DNA from: Paraburkholderia humisilvae
GTDB taxonomy: Bacteria; Pseudomonadota; Gammaproteobacteria; Burkholderiales; Burkholderiaceae
Direction: 5' to 3'
Assembly: GCF_902859855.1 (NCBI RefSeq)
Contig: NZ_CADIKH010000043.1
Span: 1 to 60,764, forward strand
Length of the DNA stretch: 60,764 nt
Position numbers and translations under genes: made by a program. Of the stretch, positions 6,118 to 16,348 are shown piece after piece. The first letter of the stretch is position 1. Every line of letters begins with the position of its first letter. The notes beneath the pieces are model-generated. The model did not search any database. It was not told where the DNA came from and saw nothing but the letters and a program-made list of their open reading frames with translations.

Positions 6118-9100
6118 TCAGTGCAGCACGGCCGCCTCCGCCGCCGGTACGCCATTCATCTTACCGCGATCGTCGTGGACCCGCTCGACGTGAGGTTTCG
6201 CCCATGATCCGGTGATCGCATAGTCGAATACGAACGCGTGCTCGAGCGACTGCGACAACGCGATGTCCGCAGCCAGCGCGCCGAGTCCGAACAGCGGATT
6301 GACGATCGTCGCCGCGACCACGCCCGCGCCCGCGCTGACGGTTGGAATCACGCGCACGTTCAGGTCCTGCGTTTCATGCGCAAGGTCGACGGTGCCGCGC
6401 ATTTCCGCGCGAGCCGGCGCGGTGACCAGCCTGAAATTGTCGGTGCGGCCGACGCCGTCGTTGATTTCGCCGGTCCCGGTAATGCTCGAAAACGGCAATC
6501 CCTCGCCGAACACGTCGCGGAAACTGAGCGTCGCAACGCGTTGGAGGCTTTGCAGGCTCAGCACGCCGAGCAGCCTTGCGACCCCGGGATCCACCTTCAG
6601 GATTTGGCCGTGGTGCAGGTCGACCGACAGATTGCCGTTGAGCGACGGAAGGTCGATGCGGGTCGGCCCGCCGCGCCATCCGACTTTGCCCGACAGTGTG
6701 CCTTCGCCGTTTTTCAGCGTGCGCGGCAGGCCGGCGCGCTCGAGCAGCGCGCCCGCATCCTTCACATCGAGCTTGAAATCGACCACCGTGCGGCGTGGCG
6801 TGTTTTCGTCGGTGACCGCACCGAATTCGCGCAACGTGCGCCAGTTCGCGGTCGCGGTGAACGTCGCGGCCGGATTGCTGATGTCGAGCTTGTCCAACTG
6901 CCAGACCGGCTCGCCATCTTCTTCGAAGTTGTGCGCATCGACTTCGAGCCGGCCGACGCTGCGGCCGTGCACGATCATATCGTTGACGACGAGGTCGATG
7001 GTCGGCATGTTCTGCGCGGGCTGCTGCATGGCCGGTCCGAGCAGGTCGTTTTCGGTGGCCGACGGGATCACGAGGCGCGCAAGCCGCGCCTGCAGCGTGC
7101 CGGGCGAATCGCGCGTCGCGCCCGGCAGCCATGATACGTAGCCCGATACCTGGCTCGACGCGATGTTCGCTTGCCACTTCCTGTCGATGTGTGATGCGCC
7201 GACCACCACGCTTTCCCAGTGACGCTTGAGCAGCGTGAGCGTGCCGATATGCAGCGCGAAGCGATTCGGCACGAACTGGGCAACGGTCTCGCTCGGTGGC
7301 ACCGGCGCGACGCCCTGATTCGCATTGCGCATCTGAACGAACAGCGCGCGCCATGCGTCGGCGTCGAGCGTGTCGAGGTCGACCGCGGCGGTGACGCCTT
7401 CGGAAGGGAGGTCGGCCGGCCGGTTCACACCGATCGCACCGCGCACAACCTTCGGCATCTTCTGCGGTTCGCCGCGCAGCAGATAGGTCGCGGCGATCGG
7501 CCCCAAGGTCACGTCGGCGCGCTGCATGGCGCTGCTGTCGCCGTTTGCTGGCGGCTGGTACGACAGGCTGAGCGGCATCGGTGTGCCGGCCGGCTTGTTG
7601 AACGGCGCGGGAAAGTCGAGCGCAAGGCCGGTCAGATCGGAACGGGCGGAAACGTCCGGCAGGCGCCCTTTCGCGCCGCGCACGCTGAGTTGGTACGGCG
7701 CGCCGCCCTGCATATGGCTCAGCACCTGCGGCGCGAGTCCGTGCAGATCGAGTTCGCGCGCTGCCTCGAGCGCGATGTGGCCATTCAGGTCGAGCGCGTA
7801 GGTGCCGTTTTGCCTCAGCGCGCCGTTCGCATGAATGTCACCACCGAAAAATTGACCGGCGAGGTTGTCCACCTCGGCGGTGTGTTCGGTAAAGTGCACT
7901 TTGCCGGTCAGCTGCGACAGCGTTGGCACCTTTTCCATCGCGATGCGATTGCTCTCGAAGGTGACCGACCCGGCGAGGCTCGGATGCGGCCGCGGCGCGT
8001 TCGGGTCGAGCGGCGCGCGCGGCAAGGTCAGCTTCAACGCGACCGCGGCGGGGCCGTCCGCCCTCAGTTTCCGTGTGAAGTGCTTCGACATGATGCCAAG
8101 CGAGCTGTCGTCGACATAGTCGAGCATGTCCGCAAGCGGGCCGTGCGCACCACCGGTAATCACAAGGCTCGACGCACGATTGCCGAGATCGTCGATCTTG
8201 CCCGTCACTTTGCCGATTGCAATCCGCTTGTAATGTGCATGGTTGACATCGAAGCGCAGCAGGTTTTCTTTCAGCTGGAACTCGCCGTCGATGCCGTCAA
8301 AACCCGGCCAGATATTCGGCGTGCCGTTTTTGAACGTGCGAGGCGGATACGGCGTCGGATCGAAGCGGCCATCGGTGAACGGCGCGACGATGCGGAACAC
8401 GCCCGCGGTCGGATCGAGCGCATACGGAAACTTGTCGAGATTGCCATGTATCTCGATCGTCCCGCCACGCGACACGCCGGCTTCCAGGCTGTGGCCCAGA
8501 TACACGCGCACCTTTTCGGCGATGCCTGTCGGCAGATATCGTGCGATGCGCGATACCTGCGCACGCTCGAATTTCGCACTCAGATCGAGCGAGCCGCGTC
8601 CATGTCCAACGTTCGAATAACTGGCGCTCGCGCTGGCGGCGGTGTCCTCGTTCGCGACCGTCAGCTCTGACACGTCGACCTTGAACGCCTTGTGCTTGTC
8701 GCCGGGCGCGATGGTGGTGGCGACCGTCCAGCTGCCTTTGCCCTTCAGCCTGTCGAAGGTGAGGCGCGGGTTGTCGAAGACGCCCGGCATGGTGATCGCC
8801 GCGTTGGCGGTGTCGAGCGTGATCGACCCTTGCTTTTCATTCGCGTCAACCGAGCCCCACAGATTCTCGAAGCCCGGAATGCCGGCGCGCGGATGGCCGC
8901 GCGCGGTCAGTCCTGGCGGTGGCTCCTGCGCGGCAACGCTGATGCCTTGCAGATCAGCCTTGAACGTGTAATGCGCAATCGGCGCGGCGCTCAGTTCACT
9001 GCGCTCGTTTGCTGCTGCTTCGCCGGATTCCGGTTTTTCACGCTCGACTTCGATCGTGTAGTTCGACACGATGCCGCGCGGATTGAAGCGCACGAGGCTG

Positions 9101-10326
9101 TTCAGCAGTCGGCGCGGCAACGGCAGCGCGCGGGTGAATTCGGCGAGGATACCGAGGTCGACACGATCGCCCGCGACGCTGACCAGCTGGCCATGCTGGA
9201 CGCTCTGCCTGCGAAGCCGGCCGTTCAGCGTGGACAGCGCGAGTGTGCGCGTCACCGGCGTACCGTCGGGCATCGGCGGTTGGCCGAGCTCCGCGACGAG
9301 GTTATGCAATTGCAGCGTGTATTCGTCGGCTTCGTGCGCGAAGGTCCACGAAAAGCGGGCGTCCGGCAGATCGAGTTTCGGCTGGGTAGGCCGCACCCGC
9401 AGCGCGATGTTGTTGCCGGATAACTCGCCGGTTGCCGACAGGATCCGCCCTTGCGCGAACTCGACCCAGATTGCGTTGTCGATGCGGCCGGCGTAGGTGG
9501 CGATCGGAAAGTCGATATAACGCGCGAGCATCGGCAGATCGACGGGCCCTGTCGATAAGTACGCGCTGCCGCTCCAGTTGATCGGCTTGCCCATTGCCCC
9601 GGTGCGTGCGTTCTTGAAATGGACGCGAACGTCGAGCGGGCCAAACAGCACTTTGCCGTCCGCGGGCGCCTGCAGCGCGAAGCGGTGCTCGTTGCCATCA
9701 TTGAGGATTGCGAGCCGGATGTTCTGCAATGCAACCTCCGGCACGTCGTGCAGCGCGTCGCGCCAGCGCAGCGTGCCGCCGCGCAGCACCATCGCCTGCT
9801 GGCGCAGCAGCCAGGTGGAAAACGTGTCATTGCCGCTGTGACCGGATGGCAATTGCACGCCGGCGACCGACAGCGTGCCGTCATCATTGCGCTCGACGAG
9901 CAGATCGGGCTGGTCGACGACGAGGCTCGACAGAATTGGCTTGAGCTTCCACAGCGAGCTCCATGACACAGTTGCGCTCGCATGCGGGATGGACAACGCG
10001 GGATGACCGTCATGGCTGCGGATGGTCAGGTCGGTGACTTCGACGCCAGGCTGGAAGCTGACCCAGTGCGGCGTGAGCTTACCGATCGACACCTGCGCAT
10101 GGATCTTTTCGGAAATGATTGCTTCGATGCGCGGACGGAAAGACTCGACCTGCGGCAGCACCACATAGCGCAGCCCAAGCACGAGCAACAACGCGAGGAA
10201 GTAGGTGACGAGCGCGACGCCCAGCACCACGTGCAGTGTGTGCCGCAGCACTACATGATCGCCTCCGCCGTGTTGCCGGACGCGTCCTGCATCGTGCCGG
10301 TCGGCGGGTAGGTTTCGCTCGGACAT
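6118..10326 (-). CDS. yhdP: YhdP family AsmA-like protein, phospholipid transport between membranes
   Basis: The 1402-residue protein is somewhat longer than E. coli YhdP (about 1266). It has a short cytoplasmic N-terminus, one membrane anchor (about residues 31-52, rich in L, V and A), and a very long periplasmic region of repeated beta-strand units. The AsmA-like C-terminus ends with SITGTGEINDGVGRTDNF and NPLFGLGALAADIALSQSLE. YhdP, TamB and YdbH form tubes that carry phospholipids to the outer membrane in E. coli; the same role is inferred here. It heads the yhdP-nit-tldD set and is divergent from glnE. Confidence 0.93.
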   Translation of the reverse strand: MSERNLPADRHDAGRVRQHGGGDHVVLRHTLHVVLGVALVTYFLALLLVLGLRYVVLPQVESFRPRIEAIISEKIHAQVSIGKLTPHWVSFQPGVEVTDLTIRSHDGHPALSIPHASATVSWSSLWKLKPILSSLVVDQPDLLVERNDDGTLSVAGVQLPSGHSGNDTFSTWLLRQQAMVLRGGTLRWRDALHDVPEVALQNIRLAILNDGNEHRFALQAPADGKVLFGPLDVRVHFKNARTGAMGKPINWSGSAYLSTGPVDLPMLARYIDFPIATYAGRIDNAIWVEFAQGRILSATGELSGNNIALRVRPTQPKLDLPDARFSWTFAHEADEYTLQLHNLVAELGQPPMPDGTPVTRTLALSTLNGRLRRQSVQHGQLVSVAGDRVDLGILAEFTRALPLPRRLLNSLVRFNPRGIVSNYTIEVEREKPESGEAAANERSELSAAPIAHYTFKADLQGISVAAQEPPPGLTARGHPRAGIPGFENLWGSVDANEKQGSITLDTANAAITMPGVFDNPRLTFDRLKGKGSWTVATTIAPGDKHKAFKVDVSELTVANEDTAASASASYSNVGHGRGSLDLSAKFERAQVSRIARYLPTGIAEKVRVYLGHSLEAGVSRGGTIEIHGNLDKFPYALDPTAGVFRIVAPFTDGRFDPTPYPPRTFKNGTPNIWPGFDGIDGEFQLKENLLRFDVNHAHYKRIAIGKVTGKIDDLGNRASSLVITGGAHGPLADMLDYVDDSSLGIMSKHFTRKLRADGPAAVALKLTLPRAPLDPNAPRPHPSLAGSVTFESNRIAMEKVPTLSQLTGKVHFTEHTAEVDNLAGQFFGGDIHANGALRQNGTYALDLNGHIALEAARELDLHGLAPQVLSHMQGGAPYQLSVRGAKGRLPDVSARSDLTGLALDFPAPFNKPAGTPMPLSLSYQPPANGDSSAMQRADVTLGPIAATYLLRGEPQKMPKVVRGAIGVNRPADLPSEGVTAAVDLDTLDADAWRALFVQMRNANQGVAPVPPSETVAQFVPNRFALHIGTLTLLKRHWESVVVGASHIDRKWQANIASSQVSGYVSWLPGATRDSPGTLQARLARLVIPSATENDLLGPAMQQPAQNMPTIDLVVNDMIVHGRSVGRLEVDAHNFEEDGEPVWQLDKLDISNPAATFTATANWRTLREFGAVTDENTPRRTVVDFKLDVKDAGALLERAGLPRTLKNGEGTLSGKVGWRGGPTRIDLPSLNGNLSVDLHHGQILKVDPGVARLLGVLSLQSLQRVATLSFRDVFGEGLPFSSITGTGEINDGVGRTDNFRLVTAPARAEMRGTVDLAHETQDLNVRVIPTVSAGAGVVAATIVNPLFGLGALAADIALSQSLEHAFVFDYAITGSWAKPHVERVHDDRGKMNGVPAAEAAVLH

Positions 10327-10515
10327 GCTGAGGCAAGTTGGGCGTATGGTAGTTTTGCGGACTAGCGATGAAATGTATCACACGAGCCGCCAACTGGGAC
10401 TTCCGGCAAACCCTGTGCCGGCGTGGCTTGGCGGCGAGCGTGCCAGACTTTTTGCAACGCGTCGGACCGGTGCCGGCGCATCTGCCGGACCAAGCAACGA
10501 GCGAGCCAGATTTTC

Positions 10516-13308
10516 ATGACCTATACGAAGTTGTTGAGTTCCCGCTATTCGCATTACGCGTCTCGTGCGTATACGGCGCGCCCCGAGCTTGCGCAGCGCG
10601 TGGCGGCGCTGGCGGCGGCGCCTGTCACACGCGAGCGGATCGATGCGCGCCTTGACGAACTGTGCGATGCGCTGCGTGGGGCCGACGGTGCGCCGCTCAG
10701 CGAAGATGCACTGAAACGGGCACTGCGGCAGTTGCGCATTGAAGTGTTCTGCGCCGCGATGGAGCGCGACCTGGCGGGCAGCGCGGAAGTCGCCGAAGTG
10801 ACCGGGACGATGACCGATCTCGCCGAAGCGACAATCCAGCGCTCGCTCGCCGTGCTATCCGCTGAACTCGAAGCGATGTACGGCGAGCCGCGTGGTCCGG
10901 ACGGCGAACGGATCACGCTCGGCGTCGTGGGCATGGGTAAGCTCGGCGGGCGCGAACTGAACGTCTCGTCGGACATCGATCTGATCTTTGTCTACGAGGA
11001 CGACGGCGAGACGGCCGGCGGCCAGCGTCCCGCGATTGCGACCCAGGACTACTTCACGCGGCTCGGCAAGCGCCTGATCGGCGCGCTCGCCGAGGTGACA
11101 AGCGACGGCTACGTGTTTCGCGTCGACATGCGGCTGCGGCCGAACGGCGATTCGGGGCCGCTTGTCTGCAGCCTTGGGATGCTCGAAGAGTATTTCTATG
11201 TGCAGGGGCGCGAGTGGGAGCGCTACGCGTGGATCAAAGGACGGGTCGTGTCCGAGCACGGCAGCGCCGAGGCGCGGCGCCTTGCGAACCTGCTCGAGGC
11301 GATCGTCAAACCGTTCATCTATCGCCGCTATCTTGACTTCGGCGCGATCGGCGCGATTCGCGCACTGCATCTGCAGATTCGTCAGGAAGCGCAGCGGCGC
11401 GCGACGATGCGGCCGGACAAGGCAGACGACATCAAACTCGGGCGCGGCGGGATACGCGAGATCGAGTTCAGCGCGCAGGTATTCCAGCTGGTCCGTGGCG
11501 GCCAGGACGCGGGCTTCCGGATCAGACCCACGCTCGCGGTGCTGCGCCACGCGACGGCGCGCGGCCTGATCGCGCCGTCCGTCTGCGGGGCGCTCACCGA
11601 TGCATACCGCTTTCTGCGCAAGCTCGAGCACCGGCTGCAATACCGCAACGATGCACAGACGCATGCGATGCCGGTCGATGAACACGAACGCGCGAGTCTC
11701 GCGCAGTCGATGGGATTTGCCGACTACGCCGCGTTAATGGCGACACTCGATGCGCACCGCGAGCAGGTCGAGCAGCAGTTCGATCAGATCTTTGCCGACA
11801 AGGTGAACGGCGAAGGCGGTTGCGCGGCGCCCGACGATGGCGCGGCCGCATGGGTGTGGAGCAGCGCGCTGGCAGACGACAGCGCCGTCGACACCCTCGC
11901 CGCCCGGCTGGTCGAACTGGGCATTGCGGAGCCATCCGACCTGCTGGACCGGCTACGCGCCGTCTGGCAATCGGCGCGCTATGCAGGGTTGCCTGAGCGT
12001 AGCCGGGAGCGTTTCGATATCGTCGCGCAACGCGCGCTGGAAGCGGCGCGCACGCTCGAGCCGCCGCAGCGGCGCGGCGACACGATCGCACGTATGTTTG
12101 ATCTGCTCGAGGCGGTGAGCCGGCGTGGCGCGTACCTGGCGCTTTTGACCGAATATCCGCATGCGCTGCGCCGGGTGCTGTCGGTGCTCGGCGCGTCGCG
12201 CTGGGCGGCCGGGTATCTGATCCGCCATCCGCAACTGCTCGACGAACTGCTCGACGACGAAGCGATGGCAAGCCCGTTCGACTGGCCTGAATTCAAGCGC
12301 ACGCTGCGTCTGCGGCTCGCGGCGGCGGACGGCGTCGAACAGCAGATGGACCTGCTGCGCCATGCGCATCAGGCCGAGGTGTTCCGGATTCTCCTGATCG
12401 ACCTGGCCGGCAAGCTGAGCGTCGAGCATGTGAGCGACCGTTTGTCGGAGCTCGCCGACGCGGTCCTCGACGTGGCAATCGAAGCCGTCTGGAATCAGCT
12501 CCCGAAGCGCCACCGTGACGTGCCGCGCTTTGCGATCATCGCGTACGGCAAGCTCGGCGGCAAAGAACTCGGCTACGCGTCAGATCTCGATCTGATCTTT
12601 TTGTACGACGATCCCGCCGACGTTGCGCCCGACGTGTATGCGACCTTCACGCGCCGCCTGATCTCGTGGCTGACGACCGCGACCGGCGCGGGCACACTGT
12701 TCGACATCGATTTGCGTTTGCGGCCAAACGGTGAGTCCGGCTTGCTCGTGACGGATCTCGATGCGTTTCGCCGCTATCAGCTGCGCGAAGGCGATGCGGC
12801 GAATACCGCGTGGGTCTGGGAGCATCAGGCATTGACGCGCGCGCGGTACTGCGCTGGCGACACGCAGATCGGCGCGCGGTTCGAGGCGATTCGCGAGCAG
12901 GTGCTGACGACGCCGCGCGAAGCGGCGCCGCTTGCGAAGGAAATCATCGAGATGCGGGAGCGCGTCGAGGCAGGACACCCGAATCGCACGCCGCTCTTCG
13001 ATCTGAAGCACGACCGCGGCGGGATGGTCGACATCGAGTTCACCGTGCAGTACTGGGTGCTGTTGCACGCGGCGCGCGATCCGGAGCTGATCCGCAACAC
13101 CGGCAATATCGCGTTGTTGCGCGAAGTGTCGCGCTTCGGGTTAATGAGCGGCGACGAAGCGGAAACGGTCGGTGCGGCATACCGGCGGTATCGCAAGCTG
13201 CAGCACAAATTGCGCCTCGACGGGATGGAGAAGGCGCGGGTCGAATCGGACACGGTGAGTGCGGAGCGCGACGCGGTGTTGCGGCTTTGGGAGCGGGTGT
13301 TCGGATAG
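10516..13308 (+). CDS. glnE: Bifunctional glutamine synthetase adenylyltransferase/deadenylase
   Basis: The 930-residue enzyme adds and removes AMP on glutamine synthetase in response to PII, adjusting nitrogen assimilation. It has the two expected nucleotidyltransferase halves. The N-terminal deadenylylating domain has GKLGGRELNVSSDIDLIF at about residues 140-158, and the C-terminal adenylylating domain has YGKLGGKELGYASDLDLIF at about 676-695. The frame is open from 10423, but MTYTKLLSSRYSHYASRAY matches the usual N-terminus. Length is close to E. coli GlnE (946). No partner gene (glnA, glnB) is present nearby. Confidence 0.96.
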   Translation: MTYTKLLSSRYSHYASRAYTARPELAQRVAALAAAPVTRERIDARLDELCDALRGADGAPLSEDALKRALRQLRIEVFCAAMERDLAGSAEVAEVTGTMTDLAEATIQRSLAVLSAELEAMYGEPRGPDGERITLGVVGMGKLGGRELNVSSDIDLIFVYEDDGETAGGQRPAIATQDYFTRLGKRLIGALAEVTSDGYVFRVDMRLRPNGDSGPLVCSLGMLEEYFYVQGREWERYAWIKGRVVSEHGSAEARRLANLLEAIVKPFIYRRYLDFGAIGAIRALHLQIRQEAQRRATMRPDKADDIKLGRGGIREIEFSAQVFQLVRGGQDAGFRIRPTLAVLRHATARGLIAPSVCGALTDAYRFLRKLEHRLQYRNDAQTHAMPVDEHERASLAQSMGFADYAALMATLDAHREQVEQQFDQIFADKVNGEGGCAAPDDGAAAWVWSSALADDSAVDTLAARLVELGIAEPSDLLDRLRAVWQSARYAGLPERSRERFDIVAQRALEAARTLEPPQRRGDTIARMFDLLEAVSRRGAYLALLTEYPHALRRVLSVLGASRWAAGYLIRHPQLLDELLDDEAMASPFDWPEFKRTLRLRLAAADGVEQQMDLLRHAHQAEVFRILLIDLAGKLSVEHVSDRLSELADAVLDVAIEAVWNQLPKRHRDVPRFAIIAYGKLGGKELGYASDLDLIFLYDDPADVAPDVYATFTRRLISWLTTATGAGTLFDIDLRLRPNGESGLLVTDLDAFRRYQLREGDAANTAWVWEHQALTRARYCAGDTQIGARFEAIREQVLTTPREAAPLAKEIIEMRERVEAGHPNRTPLFDLKHDRGGMVDIEFTVQYWVLLHAARDPELIRNTGNIALLREVSRFGLMSGDEAETVGAAYRRYRKLQHKLRLDGMEKARVESDTVSAERDAVLRLWERVFG

Positions 13309-13366
13309 TTAAGTGAGGCCGCCGCCCGCGCCCGTGACGCGCGCCGGCTTCGATGCATCGCGCGCG

Positions 13367-15040
13367 TTATGCAGTCAGCATTTCTTTCGCGTGTTTGCGC
13401 GTGGTCGCGGTGATCTCGAGCCCGCCCAGCATCCGCGCGACTTCCTCAATCCGGCTCGCCTTGTCGAGCGACGTTACGGTGCTGAGCGTACCGCTCTTGC
13501 CGTTCGTGCTCTTCGCCACCTGGAAATGATGGTCGCCGCGTGCGGCGACTTGCGGCAAGTGCGTGACGCACAGCACCTGGCGGTCGCGGCCGAGCTGATG
13601 CAGCAGCCTTCCGACGACTTCCGCGACGCCGCCGCCGATGCCGGTGTCGACTTCGTCGAAGATCAGCGTCGGGGTTGGGCTCGCGGCGCTGGCGATCACG
13701 GCGAGCGCCAGACTGATACGCGCGAGTTCGCCGCCCGACGCGACTTTCGCGAGCGGCCTCAGCGGCACGCCCGCATGGCCGGCCACCCGGAATTCGACCT
13801 GCTCGAGCCCATGCGCGCCGCCTTCAGGTAGCGCGACGAGCGCCACGTCGAAACTGCCGCCCGCCATCGATAGTTCCTGCATACCGGTCGTTACCGCGGA
13901 GCCAAGCGCCTTTGCCGCCTTCGCGCGTGCCTTCGACAATTGCTTCGCGTCGGTGAGGTAAGCGTCCTTCGCCTTGCTCTCGGCGGCGCGCAGGCTGTCG
14001 AGGTCGGCCGCGGCATCGAGCGCGTCCAGTTGCGCGCGGCGCGCCCGATGTTCTTCGGGCAAGGTTTCCGGCTTCAGCCGGAACTTGCGTGCAGCCGAAT
14101 GCAACGCATCGAGGCGCTTTTCCACTTGCGCGAGCCGGTCGGGATCGAGCTCGAGACGCTGTGCATAGTGGGACAGCGAGTAGGCCGCTTCCTGCAACTG
14201 GATTTCCGCTGGTTCGAGGGCGGCGAGTGCGTCATTCAACTCAGGGTCGATTTCCGCGAGATCGCGCAGCTTCGAGATGATTGCGCCGAGATGCGTGATC
14301 ATCGCTTCGTCCGATTCGGACAGCGCGCCCAGCGCGCTCTGCACGCCATCGATCAGATTCGCGGAATGCGAAAGACGGCGGTGTTCGGTATTCACCTCTT
14401 CCCATTCGCCCGGCTGCGGCGCGAGCTTATCCAGTTCAGCGAGCTGCCACGCGAGCCGCTCGCGTTCGAGCTGGATTTCGCGGTCGCGCGTCTGCGCGTG
14501 CTCGACCGCCTGCGCCGCGTCACGCCAGCCGCGCCATGCGCGCGAGATTGCCGTGGCCGCCTCAATAAGCCCCGCGTGAGTATCGAACAGATCGCGCTGT
14601 GCATCAGGACGCATCAACAATTGATGCGCATGCTGGCCGTGAATGTCGACCAGCATTTCGCCGACCTCGCGCAATTGCGCAAGCGTCGCAACGGTGCCAT
14701 TGACGAACGCTCGCGAGCGGCCGTTCGCGTCGATCACGCGGCGCAGCAGGACGGTGCCTTCATGCGTTTCGGGGTCGACGGACTGGGTGGCGAACGCCTG
14801 GGCTTCGAGCCACTCGTCCACTTGCGCGTGCGTATCGAATTCAGCGGTAATGTCCGCGCGCGCTTCCCCGGCGCGCACGACGGACGCATCGGCGCGCGCG
14901 CCGAGCGCGAGCGCGAGGGCGTCGATCAGGATCGACTTGCCGGCGCCGGTTTCGCCGGAAAAAACCGTGAAGCCGCTGTCGAATTCGAGGTCGAGCGCGG
15001 CGACGATGACGAAATCGCGAATCGATAGGTGGCGAAGCAT
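13367..15040 (-). CDS. recN: DNA repair protein RecN
   Basis: The 557-residue SMC-like ATPase acts in double-strand break repair and sister-chromatid cohesion. The N-terminus has the P-loop GETGAGKS at residues 29-36. The centre is a long charged coiled coil with heptad-like Leu/Ala/Arg-rich sequence. The C-terminal lobe has the ABC signature GGELARISLALA (about 435) and Walker B PTLIFDEVDTGIGG (about 455-470). Length equals the family norm of about 550. It is downstream of nadK on the same strand, 106 nt away, and convergent with glnE. Confidence 0.96.
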   Translation of the reverse strand: MLRHLSIRDFVIVAALDLEFDSGFTVFSGETGAGKSILIDALALALGARADASVVRAGEARADITAEFDTHAQVDEWLEAQAFATQSVDPETHEGTVLLRRVIDANGRSRAFVNGTVATLAQLREVGEMLVDIHGQHAHQLLMRPDAQRDLFDTHAGLIEAATAISRAWRGWRDAAQAVEHAQTRDREIQLERERLAWQLAELDKLAPQPGEWEEVNTEHRRLSHSANLIDGVQSALGALSESDEAMITHLGAIISKLRDLAEIDPELNDALAALEPAEIQLQEAAYSLSHYAQRLELDPDRLAQVEKRLDALHSAARKFRLKPETLPEEHRARRAQLDALDAAADLDSLRAAESKAKDAYLTDAKQLSKARAKAAKALGSAVTTGMQELSMAGGSFDVALVALPEGGAHGLEQVEFRVAGHAGVPLRPLAKVASGGELARISLALAVIASAASPTPTLIFDEVDTGIGGGVAEVVGRLLHQLGRDRQVLCVTHLPQVAARGDHHFQVAKSTNGKSGTLSTVTSLDKASRIEEVARMLGGLEITATTRKHAKEMLTA

Positions 15041-15146
15041 GGAGTCGGCGGGTAGTTGGTGTGTCCGGCAGCGTGCGGTTCAGTGTTCGGGTGAATGTTC
15101 GGAACGTTTGGTTGGTCCGGTTGGCGGGTCAGGTCACTTTGCCCGA

Positions 15147-16055
15147 TCAGTCTTCATCCGGTTCGTCGTCGTCGTGCGACGGGTATTCGTTCCAGTGCAG
15201 CTTCTTGCGCAGCGTCGCGTAATGGCTGTGGCCGACCGGATGCAGGAACGGCACCATGTGCTGCGAGCGGCGCACTTCGATCGTGTCGTTCAGTTCCAGC
15301 GACGTGAACGACTGCATGTCGAAATTCACGTTGACGTCACGACCCGAAATGATCTGTATGCTGACATTCGAATGGTCCGGCAGCACGATGGGCCGGTTCG
15401 ACAGCGCATGCGGCGCGATCGGCACGAGCACGATGCCCTCGAGTTGCGGATGCAGGATCGGCCCGTTCGACGACAACGCGTAGGCGGTCGAACCGGTGGG
15501 TGTCGCGACGATCAACCCGTCCGAGCGCTGGTTGTACATGAAGCGGCCGTCCACCGACACGCGCAGTTCCGCCATGCCGGACACGCCGCTGCGGTTTACC
15601 ACGACGTCGTTGAACGCGAGCGCATGATAGATCGGCTCGCCCGCGCGCATAATGCGCGCTTCGAGCAGCATGCGTTCCTCGCGTTCGAAGCTGCCGCTGA
15701 GCATCTGCGGCACGATCTTCTGCATGTCCGAGATCGGGATGTCGGTGATGAAGCCCAGCCGGCCATGGTTGATGCCGATGAGCGGCGTTTTGTACGGCGC
15801 GAGCTGACGGCCGATGCCGAGCATGGTTCCATCGCCACCGAGCACGACCGCGACGTCGGCGCGCGCGCCGATCTCCGCGGGCCGTAGAGTCGGATAGCTG
15901 GTCACGCCGATCTCCTGCGCGATGTGCGCTTCGAATACGACGTCGAAGCCGCGCTTTGCGATGCACGAGGCGAGTTGCATCAGCGGCTCGCCGATGCCGG
16001 GCGTCTGGGTGCGCCCGACGAGCGCAACGGTCTTGAACTGGCTGGTAACTTGCAT
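15147..16055 (-). CDS. nadK: NAD kinase
   Basis: The 302-residue cytoplasmic enzyme phosphorylates NAD+ to NADP+. The diagnostic GGDGTM motif is at residues 73-78, with HGRLGFITDI downstream and the NRSGVSGMAELRVSVDG and PTGSTAYALSSNGPI segments that bind NAD. The start at 16055 gives the normal family N-terminus. It is divergent from hrcA, a pairing typical of beta-proteobacteria. Confidence 0.96.
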   Translation of the reverse strand: MQVTSQFKTVALVGRTQTPGIGEPLMQLASCIAKRGFDVVFEAHIAQEIGVTSYPTLRPAEIGARADVAVVLGGDGTMLGIGRQLAPYKTPLIGINHGRLGFITDIPISDMQKIVPQMLSGSFEREERMLLEARIMRAGEPIYHALAFNDVVVNRSGVSGMAELRVSVDGRFMYNQRSDGLIVATPTGSTAYALSSNGPILHPQLEGIVLVPIAPHALSNRPIVLPDHSNVSIQIISGRDVNVNFDMQSFTSLELNDTIEVRRSQHMVPFLHPVGHSHYATLRKKLHWNEYPSHDDDEPDED

Positions 16056-16348
16056 GCCGGCATTACACCATAGCTGCGTGCCGAAAAGAACCGTCGCCGC
16101 GTGCGGTACTGCGCGGCGACGGGCGTTGGCGCGGGTGGGCAGCGCCGTCCAGCCTGTGGCCGATTATCGTTAGAATGGTGAAGCGGTGATGACAGCGGGC
16201 GGCGGGCGCGTGGGTGAGCGCACCGGCGCTCACGTCTGCATGACCGCTGTGCTTTGCATCTGGCATGGGCGCAAAACTTCGGCGAGCCGGTCTGGTCGGT
16301 GCGGTTAACGCTCGCGGCAGCCGCGTCATTGAGCTAAAATTTTTCGCC

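Noticed and set aside
7219..8670. Open frame of 483 codons antisense to yhdP
   Set aside because: It is Arg/Ala-rich with no family motif, and yhdP is well supported. Long antisense frames are expected at this GC content.
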